Of a DNA stretch of 64,000 bases, positions 37,535-50,736 are shown one piece after another (positions within the stretch are counted from its first letter, which is position 1; each line of letters begins with the position of its first letter). The position numbers and the translations under genes were made by a program. Source of the DNA: Membranipora membranacea (lineage: Eukaryota; Bryozoa; Gymnolaemata; Cheilostomatida; Membraniporidae). The notes beneath the pieces were generated by a model. It saw only the letters and a program-made list of their open reading frames with translations, was not told the origin of the DNA and ran no database searches. The DNA is taken from positions 11,301,501 through 11,365,500 of the forward strand of contig OU612070.1 of the NCBI GenBank assembly GCA_914767715.1, read 5' to 3'.

Positions 37535-37656
37535 TATAATATATATACAACGCGATGTAATAAGCCTTTAACAAAGGGTGAGGCTTATCTCAGACTCAAA
37601 TATTCTTTGGTTTGGTTTACAAAATTGAATTACAATTACACACGAACTAGAAAATC

Positions 37657-37662
37657 TTTATT
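37657..37662 (-). terminator. Poly(A) signal of the LolA-like glycoprotein gene
   Basis: AATAAA on the minus strand, 192 bp after the stop codon. It is the first canonical hexamer I see downstream of the gene. Confidence 0.5.
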
Positions 37663-37853
37663 GCAGCTGGGAGTTGTCGGACAGTGGAAAAAGCTCAAAC
37701 TAGATAATCATTTTCGCCTCAAAAGTTGAGGAAAATGCTAACCTTGTAAATGATGAAGTCATGCCACTACTAGCTAGCGATTAAATTATAACAAAATGAT
37801 GATGGCAACTCAATAAAATTTAGCAAAATATTAAAAACACACCTTTATATAAT

Positions 37854-40800
37854 TCACTCATTATTTTGCGTTAGATATGGGATATTGATATCGAATCTTT
37901 TTATCCACAGTATACCGCCGACTGCTATAGTGAGTATAGCTCCGAGTAGAAGCATACCGATACCGAGACCTGCCATTGCAGCTAAAATAAAACAACAACA
38001 GAAGGTCAATATCATATAGAATGGGAAGGGGACAGGCTGTCATTATCAGCTGAGGGCTCAGATAAATGGACTTCGTGTCAAATTAATTTTCTCCCATCTC
38101 TGGCCAGGACCACCAAACGCTGAGACTTTACATGCCCTCAATTCAAGCGCTAAAAACCTCATAAGCCCATGCTTACATTTGGCGATGCAACAAGATGTGG
38201 TTGTGTCATATCTAGGCAGTGTACTGAGGTGCTCCTGTTTGGCGCAAACACTTTCACAGTCATAATACTTGTTTCACTGGTCACGCTGCAGGCAAAAAGG
38301 CGTTTTGCCTTTTTGCCTGCAGCGTGACCAGTGGGCAAATGGCCAAACTTAATCTACCTCTTGACTCAACAGCGTCGAAAATCCTTCTTTGCTGAGTGTG
38401 ACAGACTAACATACTACTAAATACAAACTGAAATGTTGATCAAAATTAAATCATTCCCTAGCAATCTTACCAGGGCCGTAAGATGGCATCGCCTTTGTAT
38501 CAGATGGATCTTTTCCAGCAATCTGTTCAGCTAGGTCACCATCATCATTGGACAGTAAGCTCTCGACTATCATAATACTCTTACTACCATCCTTAGCTTG
38601 TACTTGTATCTGTATACCATCAGGCGAGGCCAGCTGAGTCTCCATAAGGGTGACAGCATTAGTGTTATCTACCTCATTGCTAACTCTGCCTGCTAAACTC
38701 TCCGCTACAAACAATTAAGTTATTTCTTGTGAACATAGAATGTAAATGATCGGGGATGCACTGAATTAAACAAGAAATTGCAATCTGAATATTGCCTACA
38801 GGGTTGAGTACAGCCTACTACAGATCTAACATAATGATTGTTTACTTCTTGATGGCACTATATATCTCCTGAGCGAACGATTGGGAACTAAATTACTTTA
38901 TTTCGCTTTATATATAAAACAAATTTGCTCAATCTAAGGTCACCCGAGATAAAATTTAAATAAATAAAATTCAATGTGCAAAATGCAAATATATTATAAT
39001 CATCAGCTGTGTAGCGCCATAGTCAGCTGAAAACAGAAATAATAATTTGCCGATGATATCATTATCATGATTCCCCTGATGAAATAAGTCCAACAGTCCT
39101 ATCAGCATTATTCTACGGAGAAGACAACTGTTGATTGTCTCTGAGATAACCTAACCAGGAAGTTTGGGATATTGGAATTCAGGATACTGTTTGTTCCAAA
39201 CTCCCTGCTGTAGTCAAGAAGTCTTGAATGTATACCATCTCACTTCGAACATTAAAGTTATTGTGAAGGAATCAAGTTTATGGTACCATTCTAGAGTTCT
39301 CATTCTAATTTAGAAAACTGCTATAAGGTTTTTTAACAGCAAGTGGCCCAGTTTCAACTGATTTTCAGAAGTTGAGATTGGAAGGTACTAAAAAGGTACT
39401 ATTTTGTATATACTATCATTACCTTTTTAGTACATTATGAGTATACACTTTAGTATTAGTACACTTAAGTATTAGTATTAGGACATCTTTTAGTATAATA
39501 TCATCGCCTTTTTAGCACCTTCACATCTCAAATTTAAGTGAAAATGAGTTGAAACTGGGCCATATGCTACTATTGAACCTTATAGCAGTTTTCTAAATTA
39601 GACTGAGAAATCTAGAATGATACCAAAAACATGATTCCTTCACAATAACTTTAAATCATTTACATACCTGACAGTAACAGCTTAGATCTGAGTGTAAAAT
39701 AGACTTTGAGCACTATCCCAGAATTAGGAGTGATTTCGTATATTTCTATGTTTGTTATTCTGGTTGGCGAGACTCGAGCTAAAGCAGCGAAGTGACCTCG
39801 GATAGCTCGGGTCAAACTGTTCCTAGTGATCTGATTATTTAGCCACAACTGACTTGTATCTGCAAACAAACAATATATCACTATATTTACACATTTACAA
39901 TGTTAATCTACCTTAGAGAAGTAGAGTATTTACTGGGGGAAAAGTTGGTCCTTAAAATAGCAAGAAAATACTCACCCTCTTCACTTTGTGTATTCTATTA
40001 GCTAAGCCAATATTAAGTTCTAGCTAACATTAAGCCACCCCAAAGCTAGCTAAACTGAACTTTTACTCATCCAGGGTACTTTGAGTTAAGGGGAAGATAA
40101 CTTCTGATTGGCTGCAATCAATAAAATAGCCTTGCCTGCTGCCTATGTGTGTAGTAACACATAAGTGTGTAGGGTACTTGTCTATGGTCCGTTGTCTATG
40201 GAACTGTGTGTGGCCTATCTACATACAGTTATTATATGCGTATCTATCTCACCTCCTAAGTTGAAGCTGATGTGTTCTAGATCCAGAGGACTCTTATTGT
40301 AGCAAGTTAGCACATCGAATATATCATTAGTGGAGTTCACATTGGCCTGCAGAGGACCGTAGTACTGATCGTAGATGTTGCCTTGGATCTCGTTGATTTT
40401 TGAGTGTGAGTTCTTATTGTAGCTGATGCTGTAATATCCGACAAGTACTTTATAACTTGCTGAGAGTGACTGAGTGGACCTCACCTTCCAATTGTTCTAG
40501 AAAAAAAAACATATATAATAATATATATAATAAATAAACATGCATATGGCCTATAACAATGGATATCGACTTTAAAAATAGAAGTGAAACAAGTCCTTCT
40601 ATACTGTGAAATGTAAGCAACTAAGAACGGAAGAAGGCGATCAATCAGCCATCTTAGTGAGATGGTGCCATTTTTTGGCCAACACCAGAAAAGTATAACT
40701 AGAAGAGAGCTGTGAAAAACCAGAACTTGATCCATACCGTTGTGTACCAGTATTCGGTGACGGCTACAGTACCATTAAGGTATGTCTGTCTGTGCGCCCA

Positions 40801-43800
40801 GACATCGATATCTAACCCCCTCTCTACTCTCTACAAAATACATTATAACTATCATATAAAATTTGGTATTTACGCTCGCACTGTAAAAATTTTGGTGAAT
40901 AGCTGTTGGTTCTCTCGTGACTGTACAAAAATCTTGTTCGGCATAAGGGAAAAGATGCAGCAGATTCCCTTGTGCTTGCACTATAACCATTATATCTAAG
41001 TGAATATTGTGATTTGGACATAACAAATATGAGATTCTATCAGCTGCAAGACCTGGGTGCGAATGACTGAAGGGAATGCCTAAAAAGTCAATTCAGTCAA
41101 TGTTGGGAATTGTGATCACATCATATCTTGCAGGATCCTATTGGTAGCCAATATGATCTTACAGGATCCCATTGGTAGCCAATATGATCTTGCAGGATTC
41201 TATTGGTAGCCAATTTGATGGCTCTGACTGGCAGTCGGCTGGAGACCTGTTAGCAAACACCTTAACTACCTGATTGGAGGCTTTTGTACGGAATATTCAA
41301 TAGAAAACAAAAATAAAAACAAAATCTTACCTTCCCCTGATAAGAGACTTTACCATATTGCATGATATCCCTGGTATGAGCCATCTGTATGTTATTAGCC
41401 GTGCTGCCTTCTTTAACATCCCAGGTGAGATATCCAGGGGTCGCAGGTATAGATGTTATTTTGCATGTGTTGTTATTAGGGAAGATTATAACCTGATAGT
41501 CTGCAATCAAAATAAAATTCTGTCAGATACATAATGTTATTGTAATAATTTTAATGCAGTTTTAATAAATTTATAAAAGACAAAGAGGGCATTTAATGCT
41601 ATTCGAGACTGATACTAGGAGTGTGCGGTTCAACAGAGGGGGCCGTCAGACGGGAAAAGTGTCTGGGGACTCAGACTATTGAGTAATAACCCCAGGGGCT
41701 GAGTTTGCAGAGAAAATATCCTACATTGACTACACATGTGTTTTCACATAAGAGGACAACTACTACTACTTACTCTGGTGAAAGTCGTGTATTACGCGAA
41801 TATTGGATGCTCCGGTTACAGCAGCGTCATCCTCCCATTCATAGTCACCTCTCGTCATTTTAAGGTCATAGTCAAAATATACCTACATAATGGTGAGAGA
41901 ATATTAAAAGCTTGTTTCAGGGCAAGCAAAACAAGCTTTGAATACTCTTGAAGATTCTGCCAACTCTCTTACATTATTATTCAAAAACATTTCACTAACA
42001 GATGTTCTTCCACTTGCCTAACAAGCAAGAGGTGAAGATTTGTAACTAAAAGATACAGATATATAAATGATACAATATGGTTAAAAACCGTCATATTGGC
42101 CTGAAATAATAGAATGGAGCTTATCTAGCACAAAATTAGAGGAGAAGGTTGAGGACAATGTCCATGTAGCAATACAAATAACTGGAACTCTCTGTAATAC
42201 TGTTACCCATGATGGGATTTATGGACTCCCTGTAACGGTAATTCCAGTATACTGGATTATGAGTTGTTCCCAAGCAAGAATGTGATGAATGATACTCACG
42301 ACGGATTGAGTGACAGATTTTTTCTTATAGTTGATTATCTCCTCACGAATAGAATACTGATTGGGGAATGTGAGCTCAGATCTTTGAGGTACGATTCTGT
42401 TTGGGCAGAAAATTCCTTTAGGCATCTACAAAATAATCATCATATCCAATAGCCAGAGCTTTACTCATTGAAACTCCATACAATCAATAATCAGCAAATT
42501 TGGTTTCAACCAACATGAAATGTCTAAACTTCACCAAAACCACAAATGAAATGTTGGATAGTTTTTTTGGCAACAACTGTGTGATATGGGTTGGGTCGGA
42601 GCCAACTACGTTCCTCAAGGCTTTTCATCTACATTCATCAATGTGTAACTGATTTAAAAAGTACTTACAGCATAAAAGCTATCACCCCTATCACCAAGTG
42701 GAGCGAATAACGTAATGTCATATATATGATGGAATACAGCGTTTCCTGATGGCACATTGGAGCTGCCGGACATCTCGATACGTAGAGGTACAGGTTTGTC
42801 TGCTGTGTAATACGGCATCACATGATTGTAGCTACAACATGAACAGCCAGTTTATCTGGTGAAGCGGTGCATGTTTTGCCTACCGACACTAGGGTAATAA
42901 ATATCATCTTTGATAAAAAAAGCAACCCCGTTATTTACGAAAAAACTCTTTTCCCTTTTGCAATACTTGTCATATCTAGTTATTAGATTTACAATATTTA
43001 TACTTCCGACACAACAGTGGCCAGATTTGTTCTTTTAAAACAAGCTTCTCAAAGTCCATGTATTTTGTCCATTTATAAATTAATGATTGCAGGGTTGGAG
43101 GCAGGTTGTTAGGGGATATATGGTTACTCTCACCTGAACCAGAAAGTGAGATTGTACTGTACAAGCTGCGGCCCTGTGGTTGTGCTGACAGGAAGAAACC
43201 ACTTAGAGGCATTGATCCCTCTTATCTGAAACAAAAGGATAATCTCATCTGAAAAATAAAACTTTGCCTGTAACCAAGTAGCCTACAGGGCTGTAGGTTT
43301 AACTCTGTGACAACATCTGTGAATGGTGGTCCATGATGGTCCAACAAATCTTCTCTTGACACAATCCAGTTAAAGCACTTCAATAACACCTTAAAAGCGA
43401 CATATCAGGCACCAAACATCCAGATGGAACTATGTGTAAAAAAAAAACCGTAACCAACAGCATCCCCAACACCATTTTTCACTGATAAGGTGCACCATGC
43501 ACGTTAATCATTGCCTTTCTTGGGGAAAAAGGATGTTGGTTGTTTTCCTCAGGCAGCAGGCCATTGGGTTTAACATAAGTAGGTGAAAAGTACCACTGAT
43601 CAAACGATTGAAGCCTATCGTGTTTGCATTAAATTATTGTCAATAAAAGAGCATATTAATCCAACGTAGACAGGTTTGTTGTCCTCCCACAGGTTTATTG
43701 CCCTGAAGTAAAGATAAACTATAAATCAGCTACCTTTACTAGTCCAGCCAATTTCTGACTGAGATCATTTTTATCAGACTTGTATCAGGTCCGTAGTTGA

Positions 43801-46800
43801 GAGAAAATGGTAGGGGAGGCGCAAATCCTTGAGGGTGTAAAGAAACACTAGGTTGGGTATTATAAGCTCCTCCTGAGTCCGAGCTGATTTTGACATGGAA
43901 AGTCAATTATATATAGCATTTTAGGCCACTCTATTCAGTATTCTAGGGGATGCAGAGCGTCCCTGCCACCCCTAGAACTGCGGGCCTGTGTATGCCAGTC
44001 ACTTACTGTTTCATAAGCTTGAAATTCAGGCGAGCTGGATTTGCTCCACTGGAAGAATTGGGAGACATTAGCTATGACCAACTTGCCATTTTTACTTCTA
44101 ATCCCGAACCCTCCAAACATCTTTGTGGAGGCGGTGATATTTGTAGTCTCACATGATGACTGATATACTACAAGTAAACATAATAAGAGCCAATTAAGCA
44201 TCAAAAGACACAAGGATGAGAGCGGTCCGAAAATTTGGATGAAATAAACTTGGCTCTCTCAATCCAACCAACACATTCAACAAGATATTCTTAAATTTAG
44301 CTACCTGCTATTTTTGCCAAAATGCTATCTTTGATGGTAACAGACGACAAATACTAATATATACCTTAAAAAAATATTGCGCAAGGGGCAAATCTTTGAA
44401 GAACTTTTCACATTTGAAACTTAAAGGGCAACCAAGGTTTCAAACAACTTCTCATTGATGGCCATTGATTAATAGCAGATTGCACCTTCTGCATGGGGAA
44501 AAAGACAAAATATAATTCGGATGATTATTCAGCCAGAATTCTTGTGAAACATTTCTGCCAACAGGTACTCAAACTCAGCTAAAAGAGAATACCACATAGC
44601 AGTTTCCTGTTCCTGTTATTATTTAGCATGTGCTCTATAATTATTACAGCAAAGTCTTGGAACCTCCCCTAAACTGAAGTGTTACCCAGCTTAGAGTCAG
44701 CAACTACTTTGAGTTTTGCATCGCGTAATGCACAAAGCTGATTCTGCCCAGCACATTATTTGCTACCCATTAATGCATTGCTGCGAAACCTTGGTTGCCC
44801 TTTAACGCTGTAGCATGGCGAGTTATTGTTGAGAAGTAAAAACCTCATGACTTTAATTTCATCTTTGATTCATCAGGGAATTTATTTGAAATGGGAGTAT
44901 TGTCCTTGTGCATGCTCATATTCTATATATCAGAGGAAAATTTTACTCGTTGAAATAGAAACCTATCACTGCACAGGCCTAATGCAGTTGCACCAACTGC
45001 ATTAGGTCTGGTCTGTGTTGGATGTCAATCAAAGAAAGAGCAGGAAATTATTAGCTCAAGGTCCTTTCAGTTTTTACCTTAGACAAACACAAATCCCTAT
45101 TAAATTTTTGATGATGTAGCCAATAAGAAAACTAGGTGTTAATGCAGTAGGTCATTGGCATAGATATTTCCGAGCAAAGAAAAAATCCTTGTCTATCTAT
45201 TTTAGTATTATTGATATCTTAATCCCCAAGATAGGCATGAAGTGACATGAAAGCCACAGCAGGTTTTCAGCTAGTAGGCATGAGTAAAAATGAAAGTTTT
45301 CTATGACAAAACATTGTTGATTGATGTGCATTCTTTTCAAAGCGCGTTCTCACATTTACTAAATCGCAATGCATAGATTTAATCACACAGAAAGGGCTGC
45401 TCAGGTTACACATTACAGATAATTCACTGGTACATTGACAAGAAGCTTTGTAGAATTGCAGTAGCATCTTAATAACCCAAAGAGTTTGATAAATGACTTT
45501 GTGGGAGGAAAGAGGGTGGTAACTCACCCTCCCTGGTGGGAGATCCACATACCACAATAATGCAGAGTTGTCCTCTCGCAAACACTTTAAAAACTTATCT
45601 TCATGCGAACAGAGGAATTCTCCCTGATGCGAATACTTTACACCTCTAGCATATATCTGAAAAGCATTTGATAAATACATCGCAATGGAGCTTTCGTTAC
45701 CAGGCTTACTTACATGGGGTGGTAGATTTGTCACGAGTCACATTGAATCCCTGCTGATACTGAGTATCATAGTAAAATCTTGTCTCCTTACTACCGACAG
45801 TCTCGATAGCCAATCCTCGCATTCCCGGGAGATCAACGAACTCCTCAAAGCTTGCTGTGTACCTTCTACTGTCATTACTAGTCTGTAGAGCAAAACAGGA
45901 TATATGAGAAAGAATTGGACTAATAGGGAGAGATTGACTTCATTGATGAAGCAATTTAGCTAGTCTAGTGACACCTGTTTCTTTACCATGCCATTTACAA
46001 AAAATACATATTTGATTCGACAGATTTGTATATATGGTAGTTACTTGCCTAATAAGCATTGCCCTGGGTCTTTGATCGGGGACATTACAAATGGAAAGTA
46101 TATGTGCAAAGAGCTTGGTTTGCCAACTTTTGATAAATGGTGGATTGTGTGCTCAAATTTAGCGTAGTCAGTAAGGTGCAGTTTCGCAAGGACCAGTCCT
46201 GTATATACCTGGGTTTTTGATAGAAGAATTTCATTACGAACCAATAACAAACTGCCAATAATGTCGTCAAAGGGCACTGAAACTAGATATTATGTTATCT
46301 TACTGTAAAAAAGTTGATCTTTCAAGAACAATAAGGTATGTGGCAGGTTGGATATGAAATTGAAAGCGGCACAATCCTTGCAGAGGTGCACAAGACAGAC
46401 AGTAATTCTGAACGTGAGAACACAAATCAGGCAGCACGGGAAGGGGCTGTGTCTGTAGGCTACAGACATGCAGATAACTGAGTAGAAATTCAGCCACGAA
46501 ACGAAATCAAGGCTTAAGAGCCATTTGCCCAATAGTCAAGCACATCAATGCTTTTGGGAAATCTGATTTTGCCAAAGATAGAAGAAAAGGTATATATTTG
46601 CACTTCCTGGTTTCATCTTGAAACTAATAATGCACCAATGAGAACTCCTTGATTGCGTCAACCGCACAACTATTTTAAACCAAAGCATCATTGTCAAAGG
46701 GGAAAAATACATTCCCCTTTACTCAGCGCAACCTGGTTAGGTGGAAATATAATGATTGGGTAGAGCTTCTGGTTAGCAACCATCTCAAAACCACCCTAGT

Positions 46801-48508
46801 ACTATATTGACATGAGTTAGATGATAGTGTGAGTCTATGGGCCTAAATTCTGTCCCAACTTTTGCTTTGCTTTTGTTGATGAAAATTATTTATCCAATCT
46901 TCAATACACCTTTTATTAAATTCACTCAATGGGTGTATTGATTCTATTCAGATTCTAACTAAGGCGTATCAGGAATGCGGCATTGTGAAAATGATAGCCA
47001 AACATTACTTTCCATTATCTCGTAGAGTTTATTCCATGAATAAAGTGGGAAACACACAACATTATGCAATGTTAGCCTGATACTACTATGTGGTAGGAAG
47101 TGGGTTTCAAATGCCCCCCCAACAAAGCTTAACAAAGCAACTTGGACTATGGCAATGGTTAGAGCGCATGACTGTGACTAATGGCTGTAACACAAAAGTA
47201 AACCGGACCTAAGAATGCTGTTAACATTTTTGCTGCCGCTGTAAATCCCTGAGGGTTAAATTGACAACTAAGACTATTGTCGCTGTCTAAAACTCATGAA
47301 TACCATCAAGTGACCAAAAAATATTTTTTAATGATAAGTCCTAAGCATCACATGGTAAAATGTTAACATTTTGTTGATATGCGGTATTGACGACTTCCTA
47401 TATACCAAATCACACGCATGAATCCTTTTACTTTTTCATACAAATTTCATACTTCTCATGATAACTCACAGATGCCGGCACAAATTGACATTCATGGAGT
47501 TGGCATTGCGTATGTTTACCAACCGAACGAACAGGAAACAAACTGCAAGCTTATAATCACCCTCAAGTAAAACCGATGAACTAAACCCATTGGTTAAACA
47601 TAATGTGCATGTGAGACACATGTAAATATAGAGTACACTTATTGTGAGGTGCAACTTAATGAGAGGTTTCAGGATGATATGCGCTAGTACAGCATGGGAC
47701 CGGCTCAGTCGGTGCCTTACTGTTCTTAATTATTTGTGACCGGCCCAGTAGAGCATGGGCTCCTAAGGATCGCAAGCCTGTACTTTGCCTTTGTTCAGAA
47801 TGTGGTTGATTCTGAGGATAGGCAAATACAGGCTTGCAAGCCCCAGGAGCAAATGTTCAGTTGGTATCTTCGGAACTCAAACTTGTTGAAAACTTTACTT
47901 GTTCTACACAAGTTGTTGAGTAGGTCAGAAGCTAGGACTGAGCAAATCTGATGATAATGCGACATCGTAATGCTGTACTGGCTGATCACAGAATTCAATA
48001 TTGAACCAACCTCATCCAACAAAAAACGATAACCCTACAGCATACATTAAGTTGAGTTAATCAGAGATGCTATTATTAGACCCATATTCTCATGAGGACT
48101 CAGAGCTTTGCATGATGGAGACACACCTCAGACCATTTCAAATTGTACCTCCATGTATGTTTTAACAAATCAAAAATAAGGCAAAGATACCCTTGATACC
48201 ATGTGAGGAAATTTAGAAACTACAACTGCACAACTATTTGTAGAAATTTTACCACAATTCCAAACTACTAACAACTTTATATGCCGATTTGTGCGTATCG
48301 CTTAGCAAAGGAATAAAAGAAACACCTCTAGCGATTATCTAAATTTTCCACTCACCAGGTTGTTTCTGTAGATGGTAGCCTCTACATTAATCTGGTACCT
48401 CTGCTCTGTGGGTAGATCAGGAACCTCTGGTGTCTGGGCCGACACCAGGCCACACAGGACGGTAACACATATCACTGTTAGCATGTTTGGTAGCGCAGAG
48501 GTCCCCAT
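37854..48508 (-). CDS. LolA/ependymin-like type I membrane glycoprotein, complete, 700 aa
   Basis: Exons in transcript order: 48356-48508, 45710-45882, 45528-45645, 44007-44159, 43134-43225, 42669-42831, 42300-42425, 41774-41882, 41331-41500, 40738-40785, 40253-40496, 39668-39859, 38471-38704, 37854-37981. All 14 join in phase to 700 aa. Signal peptide at residues 1-25 (LTVICVTVLCGLVSA, then QTPEV). The first LolA-like unit has YTASFEEFVDLPGMRG and RFYYDTQYQQGFNVT, followed by Cys-rich segments. The second has IRGINASKW, then MTRGDYEWED, RVIHDFHQNYQVIIFP and NNNTCKI. A later region around SPTRITNIEIYE resembles the SEA-like C-terminal domain (DUF7959) that I recall from such proteins. One transmembrane helix (LGIGMLLLGAILTIAVGGIL) precedes a short tail ending NNE. 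There are several N-x-S/T sites. Biochemical role unknown; I infer a lipid- or ligand-binding surface protein. The junction 45710/45645 is the least certain. Confidence 0.85.
38275..38333. repeat. 27-bp perfect inverted repeat with 5-base loop
   Basis: Arms 38275-38301 and 38307-38333 are exact complements, with loop GTTTT. The arm contains CTGCAGGCAAAAAGGC. It lies in the last intron of the glycoprotein gene, between its final two exons. Confidence 0.95.
39251..39656. mobile_element. Foldback element, family A copy 2, adjacent to a splice donor
   Basis: About 406 bp related to 3508-3824. It has the same terminal ATTGTGAAGGAATCA and mirrored AATTTAGAAAACTGCTATAAGG, GCCCAGTTTCAACT and GGTACTAAAA blocks. 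It is longer in the middle because of an added TTAGTATTAGTACAC-rich insert. Its right end stops about 11 bp from the glycoprotein exon 39668-39859, just inside the intron donor. Confidence 0.88.
41123..41212 (+). repeat. 31-bp tandem repeat, three units
   Basis: Units at 41123, 41151 and 41182 share CAGGAT, then TATTGGTAGCCAATATGATC. The first unit is three bases shorter. It lies in the glycoprotein intron between exons 40738-40785 and 41331-41500. Confidence 0.9.
44978..45006. repeat. 13-bp perfect inverted repeat
   Basis: Arms 44978-44990 and 44994-45006 (CCTAATGCAGTTG and its complement) with a 3-base loop, in an intron of the glycoprotein gene. Confidence 0.75.
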
Positions 48509-50736
48509 CTGTGGATACAAGGAAACAGGTGAATTGACTAGGCCTATGTACAGTCCTTTTTAAAGATAAAGCGCCTCAGAATTTAGATAGCGTTATTCCA
48601 TCCCGTTAGTACATTTTGCCATGCCTCAACACCAAATCTTATCCAATTACCAATCACGTATAAAGAAATAATTGTCACACCTAAGCTACAGTGAGGATAA
48701 TGAATGATGATGATGATGATAGTTGGAGGTCTTATCCTATCCGACTGACGCTCCCAACAAGAGCAGTAGAGCAGGTCTTCCATCACAAAAATTGTTTTAA
48801 GAATGATTCAAGCTGCACAGAAAAACCACACTACAAAACCTTGGGATGTGCCTGGTCATTTGCTATCATGTTTGCCTATTAGAGCGAGTAAACACATTAC
48901 CTGGTGAAGTAAAAAGCTGACCTTTCAAGACCTGGTTTTGCAGTTTGGTTATGACTATTTCAGTCAATTTGATTGATGATGATGCTGATGGTCATCCATA
49001 AATCGATACCTGACCAGGCTGTTAGCCTACTATCTTAATGATGGTAAGTAAGGCCTCCAAAGGAGCATGTTGGACTTAGAAGCCATGGGCCCATGGGACG
49101 TACATGCCTTTACTTTGCCAATGTCCAGCATCAACCACCCCAAAAACACCATAGGTTTGGTGGCCCGGGGCCCATATTAAAAGCGTGATTTTACCAACCC
49201 AAAGCCATCAGCAGGTACTCTCCCCAATCAGGGAGAACTCCATTCTCCCTGCCCCACTACAATCAATGCAGTGTTACGTGTACTAATAATGTACTGACAG
49301 CAGTCAAACATTCACTAGTTAATGTTGTTGTGAGTATTAAGACATATATACTGTCATTTTTTTTCACTATTTATACCTATGTGAGTGTAACTTCCTCATG
49401 CAAATTGACACTCACCTTGCTGCGTAAGAAATTCCACTAGAGCACTCTTTCACAGTTCAGTGGAAATTTATTCCAGTACAAAGTGAAACTACCCCACAAG
49501 ACCAAACAGGAAGTAATGTAAAAGCTTCTATAGATACCGATCAATGAAAATAGAAATAAGGAGTTACCCTCCAACAAAAGTGAGAAGACAACTTAAAGTT
49601 ATTTATTTATTTATTTATTGAGGTTTTCTAAATTAAAAATAACTTGTTGACCTCACACATTAACATAGATACAAAAAATGACTTGAATAAAAAGATATAA
49701 GTAGTAGGGTGTTACATACTATATAGTGAGTAGGATAGTGAAAGCATGGTATCATCAATGAACTAAACCTCAATGAACTAAACTTTAGTTCATTGGTATC
49801 ATAAATTGCATGAATAAGATGAAAAAAGAAAAGAAGAAATAGAGAGTGGCAAAGAAAAATACAAGTTAACAACATTAAGTAGGATTAAATGATAATGATT
49901 CATGAGGCTTGGTTGATTTAGTTACAAGTGTATGAAAAATATTTAAAAAGGCGATTTGCCTAGGTTTGATCTAAAGTTAATGGTATTTAAAAACACAATG
50001 CTTTTACCGCCCTCCCTGCTTTTACACCGTGCCCCCGTACCTGATTATACCAGGTAATATACGGTAGTGGTGATGATACGATGTCACCACATCATACATG
50101 ACAAGTTGGTTGGGCTCCATATCTGGTGGTACAGGGGGACCCTGAAAGCCGCCTGCCGGCCGCACTGGGCGGCACCCAAGCTGCTGAAGCTCTTAAAATG
50201 TTTGATTTTGTTGTTGTTTTATTTTGAGATAACTGGGTTTTGCCCAATTTTAGCAAGCGTTACACAGAGAGTTATTATGAGGAATACACTTGGTTATAAT
50301 CGGTTGAGGACTAAGCAATTAAAATTTATAGCTCTTAGTTGCAAAAGTAGGATGGTTATCATCTGGTCTCATAGGGTAATCAGTCCAAATATCTGGCATT
50401 ACTCTACCAAAAAGGGCTACTTGTCTTGCAAAAGATATCGAAAAAACGTACTAAGCAATATGTGTTAAAAAATTAATTTAGCTTGAACAGCCACTGTGAG
50501 ATACACACTATTGTCAGCGTGGCATTGTCTAACCATAAAGGTAACAATTTGTAATTATTATGTGCATACGACAATTGGCGAAATGCCAGCTTGTTGTTTC
50601 AAAATGCCAATGCCCTGGTTTTCCGATCAAAATGTTTAGGGTGAGACCAGGGCAATGACTAGTACTAGTACAAGGTCATAGGCCTCCTAATCTATCACAG
50701 TTCCAATATTACCGCGCTCAAATCATACTGATAAAG
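48509..50736. other. Intergenic region between divergent glycoprotein and dehydrogenase genes
   Basis: About 2.2 kb holding both promoters. The first base upstream of the glycoprotein ATG is the end of a good 3' splice site (TTTCCTTGTATCCACAG), so a noncoding first exon of that gene probably lies here. The stretch 49600-49990 starts with (TTTA)n followed by AT-rich sequence, like a reversed retrotransposon tail. A 133-codon plus frame at 50067-50468 starts in a locally GC-rich patch but has no recognisable domain, so I do not call it as a gene. Confidence 0.5.

Larger units (their letters stand above)
31624..37853. other. Gene-poor region between the bZIP gene and the LolA-like glycoprotein gene
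   Basis: About 6.2 kb. It should contain the bZIP promoter and 5' UTR (just right of 31623) and the glycoprotein 3' UTR (left of 37854). Open frames such as 32299-32709 minus (136 codons) and 33882-34157 plus overlap frames on the other strand, carry no recognisable domain and are not called as genes. It also holds a short hairpin element (37461-37534), an 18-G tract (37227) and a degenerate duplication near 35700 and 36000. Confidence 0.55.

Noticed and set aside
50067-50468. 133-codon plus-strand open frame starting in a GC-rich patch
   Set aside because: No recognisable domain, no clear splice or poly(A) context, and basic/hydrophobic composition typical of chance frames. It may be decayed transposon sequence.
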